Part shown: positions 1-9,066 of the stretch, in pieces
Numbering within the stretch: the first letter of the stretch is position 1
Layout: each line of letters begins with the position of its first letter
Assembly (NCBI GenBank): GCA_014378065.1
Contig: JACMOK010000125.1
Location: 1 to 55,130 of the forward strand
Length of the DNA stretch: 55,130 nucleotides
Direction: 5' to 3'
Source: Flavobacterium sp.
GTDB taxonomy: Bacteria; Bacteroidota; Bacteroidia; Flavobacteriales; Flavobacteriaceae
The notes under the pieces: generated by a model
What the model saw: the letters and a program-made list of their open reading frames with translations, nothing else
Database searches by the model: none
What the model was told of the DNA's origin: nothing
Position numbers and translations under genes: made by a program

Positions 1-452
1 AAGCGGATCGAATCAGGTTCTACAACATTAGTACCTTGTTTAAAATTAGGAAGTTGGGTGTATGCCCCCGTTGAATCTTTAATTCTTCCTGCATACACCT
101 CGTTTTTCTCATAATTGAATACAATAATTCCAGCCTTGAGTTCAATATCTTGATAATACAATTCTGCCTTGTCATACAGAGTAATGAGTTTTTTCTTTTG
201 GTCTAATTTGGTATATTTTTGAGCACGATACTTAATTTTACTCTCCAAGATATTTTTTTTTGACTTTAGCGTATCGGTTTTTATGGTGTCGCCAATTTTG
301 CCCAAATCCGACATTCTAATAACTGTGGTGTCTGCCTCTTTTTTTACGGGTATCGAAACAGACTTATTGTTCAATTCCTGCGCATATATTTTTGTCGTTC
401 CCGATGTTAGGAAAAATGCTAATAAAACGATATGAAATAAGTTTGTATGCAA
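1..452 (-). CDS. LptD/OstA-like LPS-assembly outer-membrane protein, N-terminal part only
   Basis: About 150 codons are visible before the gene leaves the left edge. No ATG exists in the open frame, which is closed by a TGA upstream, so the TTG at 450-452 is the best start. It is followed by a hydrophobic signal peptide ending near YAQE. The next part is rich in Lys, Asp and Tyr and contains KAELYYQDIELKAG, matching the OstA-like N-terminus of Bacteroidetes LptD-type proteins that bring lipopolysaccharide to the cell surface. The beta-barrel is outside the window. It is transcribed divergently from the amidase at 589. Family assignment is from recognition of the N-terminal domain only, so another OstA-domain protein is possible. 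Confidence 0.72.
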   Translation of the reverse strand, partial: MHTNLFHIVLLAFFLTSGTTKIYAQELNNKSVSIPVKKEADTTVIRMSDLGKIGDTIKTDTLKSKKNILESKIKYRAQKYTKLDQKKKLITLYDKAELYYQDIELKAGIIVFNYEKNEVYAGRIKDSTGAYTQLPNFKQGTNVVEPDSIR

Positions 453-499
453 AGGTTTAAATACTATTTTTGTAAAAATAAGGCTTACTTTTGACGCGC

Positions 500-528
500 C
501 AAACTTACATATAAATTTTGGTCAAAAA
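500..528 (-). promoter_or_regulatory. Putative Bacteroidetes promoter for the LptD-like gene
   Basis: On the minus strand TAAGTTTG (500-507) matches the -7 consensus TAnnTTTG exactly, and a TTTTTG lies at about 522-528, roughly 15 bases upstream and slightly closer than usual. The predicted transcript would begin near 493, about 40 bases before the TTG start. This is sequence matching only. Confidence 0.45.
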
Positions 529-588
529 TAAACATTTAAAAAATTTAAAACCGTAAGGTTTTTATTAAAATTAACTTTAATAGTTACG

Positions 589-1770
589 ATGAATAAATTG
601 CTTAAAATGAAGGCATTGTTTTTAATCATACTCGCTACGACCGCGTTTTCTGCTTACTGTCAGACCAATCAGAAATTTAAAGTAACCCTTGATGCCGGTC
701 ATGGTGGCAAAGATTTCGGAGCGATCTACAACGGCCATATTGAAAAAAATGTAGCGCTTGCCGTAACGCTTAAAGTGGGCAAGATCTTAGAAAGCAAACC
801 CAATATCATTGTTAACTACACCCGAACCACAGATATTTTTATCGATCTAATCGAAAGGGCGAATATTGCCAATCGGGTAGATGCCAACATATTTGTTTCT
901 ATGCATTGCAACGCCAACAAAAACACAGTGGCTGACGGAACCGAAACTTATGTAATGGGGATGACCAAAAACGCTTCTAGTTTGGCGGTCGCAAAAAGTG
1001 AAAATGAGGTAATTACTTTAGAGAAAGATTACAAACAAAAATACGAGGGTTTTGACCCCAACAATCCCAGTTCCATGTTAGGAATGACATTGATGCAGGA
1101 GGAATATTTGGAAAACAGCATTTCATTGGCCAGCAAAGTAGAAGATGCTTTTGCAGTGTTGGGTAAAAAAGTAAGGGGTGGCGGCGTAAAACAAGCACCA
1201 TATATGGTCTTGCACAAAGCCTATATGACCAGAGTTTTGATTGAAATGGGGTTTATCTCTAATCCTGTAGAAGGGGCCAAACTTGATTCAGAAGAAGGTC
1301 AGAATGAAATTGCAGAGGCGATTGCCGAGGCCATTATGAGTTACAAAAAAGAATATTTTGGTAGTGGCAGTAACGAAAATGTAGAGGAGAAGCCTTCCAA
1401 AAAGATTATCGACAAACCAATAAAAGAGTCTGAGCCGCCTGCAAGAACCGAACCTGTTGCAGAAAAGCCTGTAGAGCGCAGCCCGGTTTCCAAAGGTGAC
1501 AATGCTAAAATTATTTTTAAAGTCCAAATTTCAGCCACCGGAAAAAAATTAGAATTGAATCCAAGTAATTTTAAAGGGCTAAGCAATGTGTCAGTAAGCA
1601 GCGAAGGAAACCTTTACAAATACACTTACGGTGAAACAGCAGATTATACAACAGCCAAACAAAATCTTGAAGAGGCCCGGGCAAAAGGCTTTGCGTCTGC
1701 CTATCTTACCGCCTTTAAAGACGGTAAAAAAGTAACTGTTCAAGAAGCAATATCAACGAAATCGGAGTAA
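589..1770 (+). CDS. N-acetylmuramoyl-L-alanine amidase (Amidase_3 family), secreted
   Basis: A zinc hydrolase that cuts the amide bond between N-acetylmuramic acid and the stem peptide of peptidoglycan. Residues 1-25 form a signal peptide. The Amidase_3 domain covers about 30-255 and shows the expected metal and catalytic residues: His38 in LDAGHGG, Glu52 in IEKN, His106 in SMHCNAN and Glu219 in LIEMGFISN. A Pro/Glu/Lys-rich linker (about 258-300) leads to a C-terminal domain of about 80 residues that resembles a SPOR-like tail, though I could not confirm this. The start at 589 keeps the full signal peptide; a second ATG at 607 is also possible. The following genes continue on the same strand, beginning with an MlaD-like protein 35 bases downstream. 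Confidence 0.9.
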   Translation: MNKLLKMKALFLIILATTAFSAYCQTNQKFKVTLDAGHGGKDFGAIYNGHIEKNVALAVTLKVGKILESKPNIIVNYTRTTDIFIDLIERANIANRVDANIFVSMHCNANKNTVADGTETYVMGMTKNASSLAVAKSENEVITLEKDYKQKYEGFDPNNPSSMLGMTLMQEEYLENSISLASKVEDAFAVLGKKVRGGGVKQAPYMVLHKAYMTRVLIEMGFISNPVEGAKLDSEEGQNEIAEAIAEAIMSYKKEYFGSGSNENVEEKPSKKIIDKPIKESEPPARTEPVAEKPVERSPVSKGDNAKIIFKVQISATGKKLELNPSNFKGLSNVSVSSEGNLYKYTYGETADYTTAKQNLEEARAKGFASAYLTAFKDGKKVTVQEAISTKSE

Positions 1771-1805
1771 TAAATAATTATTTAAATTGTAAAACATTAT
1801 AAATT

Positions 1806-2759
1806 TTGAAAGTAACAAGAGAAATTAAAACTGCCATATTGGTCATTTCTTCCATACTGCTATTCATTTGGGGATACAGTTTTTTAAGGGGTCGCGATCT
1901 CTTTTCTGATTATAAGACATTTTACGTAGAATATGACAATGTCGAAGGACTGGCAACCTCAGCTCCGATAACAATAAACGGACTGATCGTCGGAAAGCTC
2001 AGCGGTATAAAACTGCAGAACTCAGGAAAACTTTTGGTGGAATTACAGATAAAGAATGATTTTCCGATTTCAAAATCTAGCATCGTTTCGATTTATGAAC
2101 CCGGACTGATAGCTGGCAAGCAAATCATGATTATTCCAAATCTTGAAGATAAAGAATTGGCAGTTTCCGGAACACGATTGGTAGGGATCAATAAACCCGG
2201 ACTTACTACACTAGTTGGAGAGAAATTGGCACCCATTCAGGAAAAATTAGATAAGGTATTGCTGAATGCCGATAAATTACTAAGTGGCATCAACAACGTT
2301 TTGGACAAGGAGGGACAGGCTCATTTGAAAAAGAGTTTGGCAGAATTAAGTCAGACCATGGAACAGTTTCACAATGCCTCTTCAGGTTTGAATGGCATTA
2401 TTACCAACAACAAAGGAAAAATTGACGGCATTGTAAGCAATTTCAGCAAGGTGTCTTCTGATTTCTCTAAAATTTCCGATTCGCTTCAAAAAGCTGATCT
2501 GGGTAAAACAGCCAAAAACCTACAACTTACGTTAAATAAGGTCGATAAAATCATGTCCGATTTGGATGCTGGCAAAGGCACCATGGGGAAACTGCTAAAA
2601 GACGATGCATTGTATGCCAACCTCGCCAAAACATCCAAAGAATTAGAGTTACTTTTGCAGGACGTAAGATTAAATCCAACACGCTATGTCAATGTTTCGC
2701 TTTTCGGAAAGAAGAACAAACCCTACGTAGCGCCAGTTAACGATACGATTAAAAAGTAA
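1806..2759 (+). CDS. MlaD/MCE-family lipid-transport protein
   Basis: One N-terminal membrane helix (about residues 9-27) anchors a periplasmic MCE domain (about 36-115, with the typical VEGLATSAPITINGLIVGKL region). A long helical C-terminal part follows. MCE proteins are the substrate-binding rings of ABC-type phospholipid or hydrophobic-molecule transporters spanning the periplasm. The start is a TTG at 1806; no ATG fits, and MKVTREIKTAILV is a sensible beginning. The matching permease and ATPase (MlaE/MlaF type) are not in this window. It ends 12 bases before the Fe-S protein gene, so co-transcription is likely. Confidence 0.87.
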   Translation: MKVTREIKTAILVISSILLFIWGYSFLRGRDLFSDYKTFYVEYDNVEGLATSAPITINGLIVGKLSGIKLQNSGKLLVELQIKNDFPISKSSIVSIYEPGLIAGKQIMIIPNLEDKELAVSGTRLVGINKPGLTTLVGEKLAPIQEKLDKVLLNADKLLSGINNVLDKEGQAHLKKSLAELSQTMEQFHNASSGLNGIITNNKGKIDGIVSNFSKVSSDFSKISDSLQKADLGKTAKNLQLTLNKVDKIMSDLDAGKGTMGKLLKDDALYANLAKTSKELELLLQDVRLNPTRYVNVSLFGKKNKPYVAPVNDTIKK

Positions 2760-2771
2760 AATGCGCTTATT

Positions 2772-4106
2772 ATGGGCTATTTAGACAATATATTATTTGC
2801 CATCGTACTCGGATTCGGGATTGGATTTTTTACCATCAACATCAGGAAGATCGTTCGCAATATTAAACTCGGAAACGATATTAACCGTTTTGACCAGTCG
2901 GCAAGTCGATGGGGCAATATGGCATTGATTGCTTTGGGGCAATCCAAAATGATCAAACGTCCGGTGGCTGGAATGCTCCACGTTATTGTATATGTTGGCT
3001 TTGTACTTATCAATATTGAAGTGCTGGAAATCGTCATTGACGGGCTTTTTGGAACACACCGCATTTTTTCTTTTTTAGGACTGCTGTACAATGTACTCAT
3101 TGGTTCTTTTGAAATATTGGCCTTATTGGTTTTGGTAGCCGTGATCGTTTTCTTAATCAGGAGGAATGTTATCAGACTAAAGCGATTTATCAGTTCCGAT
3201 TTAAAAGGCTGGCCTAAAAGCGATGCCAATTATATTTTGTATTTCGAAATTGTATTGATGAGCCTGTTTTTATTGATGAATGCCGCCGATTTTCATTTGC
3301 AGAACATTCCGGGCGGCTTCGGACACTATCACAAAGCAGGCTCTTTTCCTGTATCGCAGTTTCTCGCACCGATTTTTAATGGCGTTAATGAAAGCACCGT
3401 GATGCTAATTGAAAGGGGAGTATGGTGGTTGCACATTACCGGAATTTTAATCTTTCTCAATTACCTCTATTTTTCCAAACATTTACATATTTTGCTGGCT
3501 TTTCCAAATACTTATTATGCAGATTTGAATCCCAAAGGGCAATTCGACAACCTGGCTTCCGTAACTAAGGAAGTCAAATTAATGATGGATCCCAATGCAG
3601 ATCCATTTGCCGCAATACCAGCAGATGAAAATGCAGTGCCTGGAAAATTTGGAGCCAGCGATGTGCAAGATTTGAACTGGGTGCAGCTCCTTAACGCCTA
3701 CACCTGCACTGAATGTGGCCGTTGCACCGATTCCTGTCCCGCAAATATTACGGGTAAAAAATTGTCTCCTCGAAAAATCATGATGGATACCCGAGACCGA
3801 CTTGAAGAAGTGGGCCGGAACATCGATGCCAATAAAGGTATTTTCATTCCCGACAACAAGACTTTATTGAATGATTACATAACAGCCGAAGAATTGTGGG
3901 CCTGTACTTCCTGTAACGCCTGCGTCGAAGAATGTCCTGTCAATATTAGTCCGCTTTCAATCATAATGGACATGAGGAGATATCTTGTCATGGAGCAAAG
4001 TGCGGCACCGCAGCCGTTAAATGCGATGATGACCAACATAGAAAACAACGGTGCGCCATGGCAATACAACCAACAAGACCGCTTGAATTGGAAGAACGAA
4101 AATTAA
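2772..4106 (+). CDS. Membrane-bound (Fe-S)-binding electron-transfer protein
   Basis: About five membrane helices fill the first 240 residues (around 6-23, 69-95, 99-130, 155-175 and 217-235), resembling the cytochrome-b-like part of NarI/HdrE-type subunits. Two 4Fe-4S motifs follow: Cys312, 315, 318, 322 (CTECGRCTDSCP) and Cys378, 381, 384, 388 (CTSCNACVEECP). This architecture passes electrons between the membrane and a soluble partner. The soluble partner is probably the HdrB-like protein at 4697, separated by one unrelated HAD gene. The redox donor and acceptor are unknown. No catalytic domain beyond the clusters is visible. Confidence 0.85.
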   Translation: MGYLDNILFAIVLGFGIGFFTINIRKIVRNIKLGNDINRFDQSASRWGNMALIALGQSKMIKRPVAGMLHVIVYVGFVLINIEVLEIVIDGLFGTHRIFSFLGLLYNVLIGSFEILALLVLVAVIVFLIRRNVIRLKRFISSDLKGWPKSDANYILYFEIVLMSLFLLMNAADFHLQNIPGGFGHYHKAGSFPVSQFLAPIFNGVNESTVMLIERGVWWLHITGILIFLNYLYFSKHLHILLAFPNTYYADLNPKGQFDNLASVTKEVKLMMDPNADPFAAIPADENAVPGKFGASDVQDLNWVQLLNAYTCTECGRCTDSCPANITGKKLSPRKIMMDTRDRLEEVGRNIDANKGIFIPDNKTLLNDYITAEELWACTSCNACVEECPVNISPLSIIMDMRRYLVMEQSAAPQPLNAMMTNIENNGAPWQYNQQDRLNWKNEN

Positions 4107-4193
4107 TAGTACTAAGTAAAAATTCTCTTATAGGTGAGTTTAAGGGTGTTTTTAATCAATTTGAAATAAAATTAAATTAGAAACAAAACGAAA

Positions 4194-4640
4194 ATGAAAA
4201 CAGAAGATTTAGACAAGCAATTGTTGGCAGCAACAGAAAACGGACAAACCATCAGTCCAATTCTACCAGAAGGCATAAAAAATTATTTGATTGATATTGA
4301 TGGAACCGTTTGTGATGATATTCCAAACGAGGAACCCGAAAGAATGTTGACGGCTGAAGTATATCCGGATGCCTTAAAAACATTAAACAAATGGTACGAT
4401 GAAGGGCATATTATTTTCTTTTTTACTTCGCGAACAGAAGCGCATAGAGAATATACTGAAATCTGGTTAAAGAAACACGACTTCAAATACCACGGCATTC
4501 TTTTCGGAAAACCACGTGGCGGGAACTACCATTGGATAGATAACCACCTCGTCAAAGCAACCCGTTACCGCGGTCATTTTACCGATTTAATTGAAAAAGA
4601 AGTAACAATCCAAGTATTTGACGACGGGAAACACGAATAA
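4194..4640 (+). CDS. HAD-superfamily phosphatase-like protein
   Basis: A 148-residue protein with HAD motif I in LIDIDGTVCDD (about residues 32-42, two Asp spaced for nucleophile and acid), a motif II Thr/Ser in FFFTSR, and a Lys in GKPRGG followed by HWIDNHLVKA near the C-terminus. Relatives in flavobacteria are, as I recall, often labelled phosphoheptose isomerase, but no SIS isomerase domain is visible here. The fold points to a small phosphatase without a large cap domain. It sits between the two halves of an Fe-S electron-transfer pair. Substrate unknown. Confidence 0.7.
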   Translation: MKTEDLDKQLLAATENGQTISPILPEGIKNYLIDIDGTVCDDIPNEEPERMLTAEVYPDALKTLNKWYDEGHIIFFFTSRTEAHREYTEIWLKKHDFKYHGILFGKPRGGNYHWIDNHLVKATRYRGHFTDLIEKEVTIQVFDDGKHE

Positions 4641-4696
4641 AACACAACCATTGCCAACAAGTATAAGAAGCTTGTTAGCATCAAAAAATATCGAAT

Positions 4697-5488
4697 ATGT
4701 CTGAGAATTTGATCGTTCCTACCATGGCCGAAATGCTGGCTCAAGGCAAACAACCCGAAGTATTGTTCTGGGTCGGCTGTGCCGGAAGTTTTGACGACAG
4801 GGCTAAAAAAATCACAAAAGCATTTGTCAAGATTTTGAATCGTGCCAATGTTGCATTTGCAGTGCTTGGAACAGAAGAAAGCTGTACTGGCGATCCCGCA
4901 AAAAGGGCAGGAAATGAATTCCTGTTTCAAATGCAGGCCATGATGAATATCGAGGTGCTGAATGCTTACGAAGCCAAAAAAATAGTGACGGCTTGCCCAC
5001 ATTGTTTCAATACGTTAAAAAACGAATATCCAGAACTGGGCGGAAAATACGAAGTCGTTCACCATACTGAATTTCTTAAATCGCTTCTCGATGAAGGACG
5101 TTTAACTATTGAAGGCGGCCAATTTAAAGGAAAACGCATCACTTTCCACGATCCGTGTTATTTGGGAAGAGCCAATAATATTTATGAAGCACCCCGAGAT
5201 TTAATACAAAAATTGGATGCCGAATTTGTAGAAATGAAACGCTCTCGGTCCAAAGGTCTCTGTTGCGGCGCGGGTGGCGCTCAAATGTTTAAGGATGCTG
5301 AACTAGGTGACAAGGAAGTCAATATCGAAAGAACTGAAGAGGCTCTAGAAACAAAACCAGATATAATTGCTGCCGCTTGTCCGTTCTGCAATACTATGAT
5401 GACCGATGGCGTTAAAAATAAAGAGAAAGAATTGGAAATTAAAGTGATGGACATCGCTGAATTAATTGCCAATGCTCAAGATTTGTAA
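4697..5488 (+). CDS. HdrB-like (Fe-S)-binding protein with two CCG domains
   Basis: A soluble protein of 263 residues with two cysteine-rich CCG domains. The first contains WVGCAGSFDD, EESCTGDPAKR and ACPHCFNTLK; the second contains FHDPCYLGRAN, GLCCGAGGAQMF and AACPFCNTMM. CCG domains bind unusual Fe-S clusters in heterodisulfide reductase subunit B, in lactate and glycolate oxidase subunits and in related enzymes. With the membrane Fe-S protein at 2772 it probably forms a two-subunit electron-transfer or reductase complex. The physiological substrate is unknown; it need not be a heterodisulfide in this organism. Confidence 0.85.
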   Translation: MSENLIVPTMAEMLAQGKQPEVLFWVGCAGSFDDRAKKITKAFVKILNRANVAFAVLGTEESCTGDPAKRAGNEFLFQMQAMMNIEVLNAYEAKKIVTACPHCFNTLKNEYPELGGKYEVVHHTEFLKSLLDEGRLTIEGGQFKGKRITFHDPCYLGRANNIYEAPRDLIQKLDAEFVEMKRSRSKGLCCGAGGAQMFKDAELGDKEVNIERTEEALETKPDIIAAACPFCNTMMTDGVKNKEKELEIKVMDIAELIANAQDL

Positions 5489-5512
5489 TGTCATTACCTA
5501 AAATACAAAATT

Positions 5513-5995
5513 ATGTACGTTCCTTTTGACAATTTACCTGCGGAATCTAAAATCTGGATTTACCAATCAAACAGAAAATTTGCTGATGAAGAATTCGCGA
5601 CCATTGAAAATGATTTGAAAACTTTTATCGAATCTTGGACAGCGCACGGCAATAGTTTAGAAGCTTCGTATCAATTGAAATACAATCGCTTTATTATTCT
5701 GGCCGTCAATCAGGATGTACAGTCTCCAACAGGTTGTTCGATCGATGCTTCAGTGCAATTCATCCAAGATCTTGAAAAAAAATACAGTGTGGATTTGCTT
5801 GACAAAATGAATGTCACTTTCAAATTAGGCAATCATATAGCACACAAACCTTTGATTGAATTTAAAAAAATGGCCAAAGAAAAAGCCGTATCTGAAAATA
5901 CGATCGTCTTTAACAACCTCGTGAATACCATCGAAGAATGGAACGAAAACTGGGAAGTTCCTGCAGGTGAAAGCTGGCACAGTCGTTTCTTCTAA
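5513..5995 (+). CDS. Conserved hypothetical protein of the so-called ABC transporter ATPase type
   Basis: A 160-residue soluble protein beginning MYVPFDNLPAESKIWIYQSN. Proteins like this are widespread in Bacteroidetes and, as I recall, often carry the product name ABC transporter ATPase. I see no Walker A, Walker B or signature motif, no signal peptide and no membrane segment, so that name should not be trusted. It begins 24 bases after the HdrB-like gene and ends 13 bases before the ATG of the GH3 lipoprotein, so it is likely co-transcribed. Function unknown. Confidence 0.75.
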   Translation: MYVPFDNLPAESKIWIYQSNRKFADEEFATIENDLKTFIESWTAHGNSLEASYQLKYNRFIILAVNQDVQSPTGCSIDASVQFIQDLEKKYSVDLLDKMNVTFKLGNHIAHKPLIEFKKMAKEKAVSENTIVFNNLVNTIEEWNENWEVPAGESWHSRFF

Positions 5996-6008
5996 ATTAA
6001 AATACCGA

Positions 6009-8990
6009 ATGAAAAATTCTTCTATTAAACTTTGCTTTCTAACCGGATTGGTATTTTTTGCGTTTGGTTGTGCCTCTAAAAAACAACCCCTCGCGCAAAT
6101 TCCACAAGTTATAATCCCGAAAAAGCAACTCATTGTCAACCCTTACGACGACAATTTCGATTCTGAAATCCAACAGAAATGGGTAGACAGTACCTACAAT
6201 ACCCTAACGTTTGACGAAAGAATTGGCCAATTGTTTATGGTTTCTGCTTATTCCAATAAGGATTCGGTGCATGTGAAATCCATTGACAAATTAATCCAAG
6301 AAAGTAAAGTCGGTGGCCTAATTTTCTTTCAAGGCGGCCCAGTACGTCAGGCAATACTTACCAATCATTTTCAGTCTATTACTAAAGTACCGTTATTGAT
6401 TGGTATAGATGCAGAGTGGGGCTTGGGCATGCGGCTCGATTCAACTTATCGTTACCCTTGGAACATGACTTTGGGGGCCATCAAGGATAAAAAGCTAATA
6501 GAAAAAGTGGGCATTCAAATGGGCGAGCAAAGCAAAAGACTAGGCGTTCATTTCAATTTTGCGCCCGTTTTGGACATCAATACCAATCCAAGAAATCCAA
6601 TCATTGGCTTTCGTTCGTTTGGCGAAAACAAAGAAAACGTTACCGAAAGTGCATTGGCTTTGATGAAAGGCTATCAAAGTTTAGGATTGCTCGCAACCGG
6701 AAAGCATTTTCCCGGTCACGGCGACACTGAAATTGATTCCCATGCAGCGCTACCCACCATTACTTTTTCTAAAGAACGATTGAACGATGTTGAATTTTAT
6801 CCATACAAAAAATTATTTACCGAAGGATTGTCATCAGTCATGGTCGCACATTTGAATGTGCCGAGTTTAGAGCCTCGTGAAAATATCCCATCTTCGGTTT
6901 CCCGGACCATCATTACCGATATACTGAAAAATCAATTGGGTTTCAGAGGCTTGATTTTTACTGATGCCCTAAATATGAAGGCGGCGAGTAACTTTAGGAA
7001 ACCTGGAGAAATAGATCTCGAAGCCTTTCTTGCGGGCAATGACATTTTGCTGTGTCCTGAAAATGTTCCGGTGGCTGCTGAGAAAATATGTATGGCTCTC
7101 CAAGATACCCTTATCACCAACGAAAGACTGGCCTATTCGGTCAAAAAAATCCTTAAATACAAATTTAAAGCTGGCCTCCATCATCGAAGAACCATTGACC
7201 TTACAAATTTGTATGCCGATTTAAATCCGACAAAAAATGATGCATTACAATATGAATTATATGAAAATGCAGTGACCGTTTTAAAAAATAAAAATGAAAT
7301 TCTTCCGATTAAAAATTTAGAAAACAAAAGAATAGCTTACGTAAAATTGGGTGATGATGGCAACAGTGCTTTTGTAAATGCGTTAAAAAAATATACCGAA
7401 ATCACCGACGTGGATGATGAGTATGTAGATTGTCTTAACGAAAAATTAGAGGCGTTCAACACTGTCATTGTGGGTTTTCATAAATCAGACAAAGCTTGGA
7501 AAAAGTACGATTTTACCGAAATCGAATTGAATTGGCTTCAGGAGATTGCTAAAAAAAATACTGTTATTTTAGATATTTTTACCAAACCTTATGCACTGTT
7601 ACCGATCAATAGTTTTGATGAAATTGAAGGCGTGGTATTATCCTATCAAAATAGCGATATTGCACAAGTGGTTTCGGCAGAGTTGCTGTTTGGTGCTATT
7701 GATGCGAAAGGCAAATTACCGGTGTCTATCAATACAAATTTCGCGATCAACGAAGGGCTGGCCACCGAAAAATTGAACCGCTTGGGTTTTACCATGCCCG
7801 AAAATGTTGGAATGAATCCAGAGATATTGGCTAAAATTGATGGCTTAGCAAATGATGCAATTGCCAAGAAAATGACGCCTGGTATTCAGATTTTGGTAGC
7901 TCGAAAAGGAAAAGTCTTTTATCAAAAATCATTTGGCTACCACAATTATGAAAAGAAAATAAAAGTAGTCAATTCGGATATTTATGACATTGCCTCGTTG
8001 ACCAAAATTGTCGCAACCTTACCCAATGTGATGCAGCAATACGACCAACAACAACTTACGATGGAAACCACATTGGGGACCATGTTACCACTTTTTAATA
8101 ATTCTGACAAACAAGACATTTCGTTTAAAGAATTGCTCTCGCACTATGCTCGGCTGCAAGCATGGATTCCGTTTTACAAAGCTACTTTAGACAGCGCCAA
8201 AATGCCATTGCCAAAATACTACCGCAAAGTAGCCGATGACCAATTTTCAAAACAAGTGGCAGACAGTCTATTTATGCGCAATGACTACCACGATACCATC
8301 ATGAAATTGATTGTAGACAGCAAACTGCTTCCCAAAAAAGAATATAAATACAGCGATTTTACTTTTATCATTTTAAAGGAATACCTTGAAAAGGCCACCG
8401 GTAAAAAATTAGAAAATCTAGTTCAAGAGCAGTTTTATAATTCGATCGGTATGAACAACACAACGTTCAATCCTTTGCTAAAATTCAACAAATACATTAT
8501 TCCGCCGACAGAAATTGATACTTATTTCCGCCATCAGTTAATACAAGGGTATGTTCACGATATGGCTGCAGCTATGGAAGGTGGCGTCTCAGGGCATGCA
8601 GGTATTTTTTCCAATGCTATGGATGTGGCCAAAATCATGCAGCTGTACCTACAAAAAGGAAATTACGGGAACCATTCCTATTTTTCAGAGAAAACGTTTA
8701 ATGATTTTAATACTTGTTACTTTTGCGCCGAAGGAAATCGCAGGGGTATTGGCTTTGACAAACCACAACTGCCCGGAACTGCCGGACCAACTTGTGGCTG
8801 TGCGTCGCTCACTAGTTTTGGCCATACAGGCTTTACCGGAACTATGGCTTGGGCCGATCCGGAAACCGATATTGTGTATGTGTTTTTATCCAACAGAACT
8901 TTTCCTGATGCCACAGTAAACAATTTGTCAAAAGCCAACATTCGCGAAGACATCCAGAAAATTATTTATGAAGCGATCGAACATCAGTAA
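6009..8990 (+). CDS. Lipoprotein fusion of a GH3 beta-N-acetylhexosaminidase and a serine beta-lactamase-like hydrolase
   Basis: Start chosen at ATG 6009, giving a signal peptide with lipobox Cys (FAFGC, about residue 20). The GTG at 5967 would overlap the previous gene and spoil the signal. The GH3 N-domain (about 60-385) has the NagZ-type motif KHFPGHGDTEIDSH (about 231-244) and the nucleophile Asp in FTDALNMKA (about 318). A GH3 C-domain follows (about 410-600). The last part (about 610-993) is a class C beta-lactamase/DD-peptidase-like domain with Ser-Leu-Thr-Lys near 663, a YSD motif and HTGFTGT. Together they suggest a surface or periplasmic lipoprotein that trims both the sugar and the peptide of peptidoglycan fragments. 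Substrates are inferred, not shown. Confidence 0.88.
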   Translation: MKNSSIKLCFLTGLVFFAFGCASKKQPLAQIPQVIIPKKQLIVNPYDDNFDSEIQQKWVDSTYNTLTFDERIGQLFMVSAYSNKDSVHVKSIDKLIQESKVGGLIFFQGGPVRQAILTNHFQSITKVPLLIGIDAEWGLGMRLDSTYRYPWNMTLGAIKDKKLIEKVGIQMGEQSKRLGVHFNFAPVLDINTNPRNPIIGFRSFGENKENVTESALALMKGYQSLGLLATGKHFPGHGDTEIDSHAALPTITFSKERLNDVEFYPYKKLFTEGLSSVMVAHLNVPSLEPRENIPSSVSRTIITDILKNQLGFRGLIFTDALNMKAASNFRKPGEIDLEAFLAGNDILLCPENVPVAAEKICMALQDTLITNERLAYSVKKILKYKFKAGLHHRRTIDLTNLYADLNPTKNDALQYELYENAVTVLKNKNEILPIKNLENKRIAYVKLGDDGNSAFVNALKKYTEITDVDDEYVDCLNEKLEAFNTVIVGFHKSDKAWKKYDFTEIELNWLQEIAKKNTVILDIFTKPYALLPINSFDEIEGVVLSYQNSDIAQVVSAELLFGAIDAKGKLPVSINTNFAINEGLATEKLNRLGFTMPENVGMNPEILAKIDGLANDAIAKKMTPGIQILVARKGKVFYQKSFGYHNYEKKIKVVNSDIYDIASLTKIVATLPNVMQQYDQQQLTMETTLGTMLPLFNNSDKQDISFKELLSHYARLQAWIPFYKATLDSAKMPLPKYYRKVADDQFSKQVADSLFMRNDYHDTIMKLIVDSKLLPKKEYKYSDFTFIILKEYLEKATGKKLENLVQEQFYNSIGMNNTTFNPLLKFNKYIIPPTEIDTYFRHQLIQGYVHDMAAAMEGGVSGHAGIFSNAMDVAKIMQLYLQKGNYGNHSYFSEKTFNDFNTCYFCAEGNRRGIGFDKPQLPGTAGPTCGCASLTSFGHTGFTGTMAWADPETDIVYVFLSNRTFPDATVNNLSKANIREDIQKIIYEAIEHQ

Positions 8991-9066
8991 TTAGGGATAT
9001 TTATTTTAACTAAAATTTCCCAATTTCCCATTCCTATTTTTCTTAAATTCGTGAATAAAAAAAACA

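Noticed and set aside
2777..3229. 150-codon antisense frame inside the membrane Fe-S gene
   Set aside because: Shadow of a hydrophobic coding region; no family features.
4574..5002. 142-codon antisense frame over the HAD and HdrB-like genes
   Set aside because: It is opposite two well-supported genes and is Cys/His/Phe-rich noise from the CCG codons.
5967..6008. Upstream GTG start for the GH3 lipoprotein
   Set aside because: It overlaps the previous gene by 29 bases and would bury the lipoprotein signal; ATG 6009 is better.
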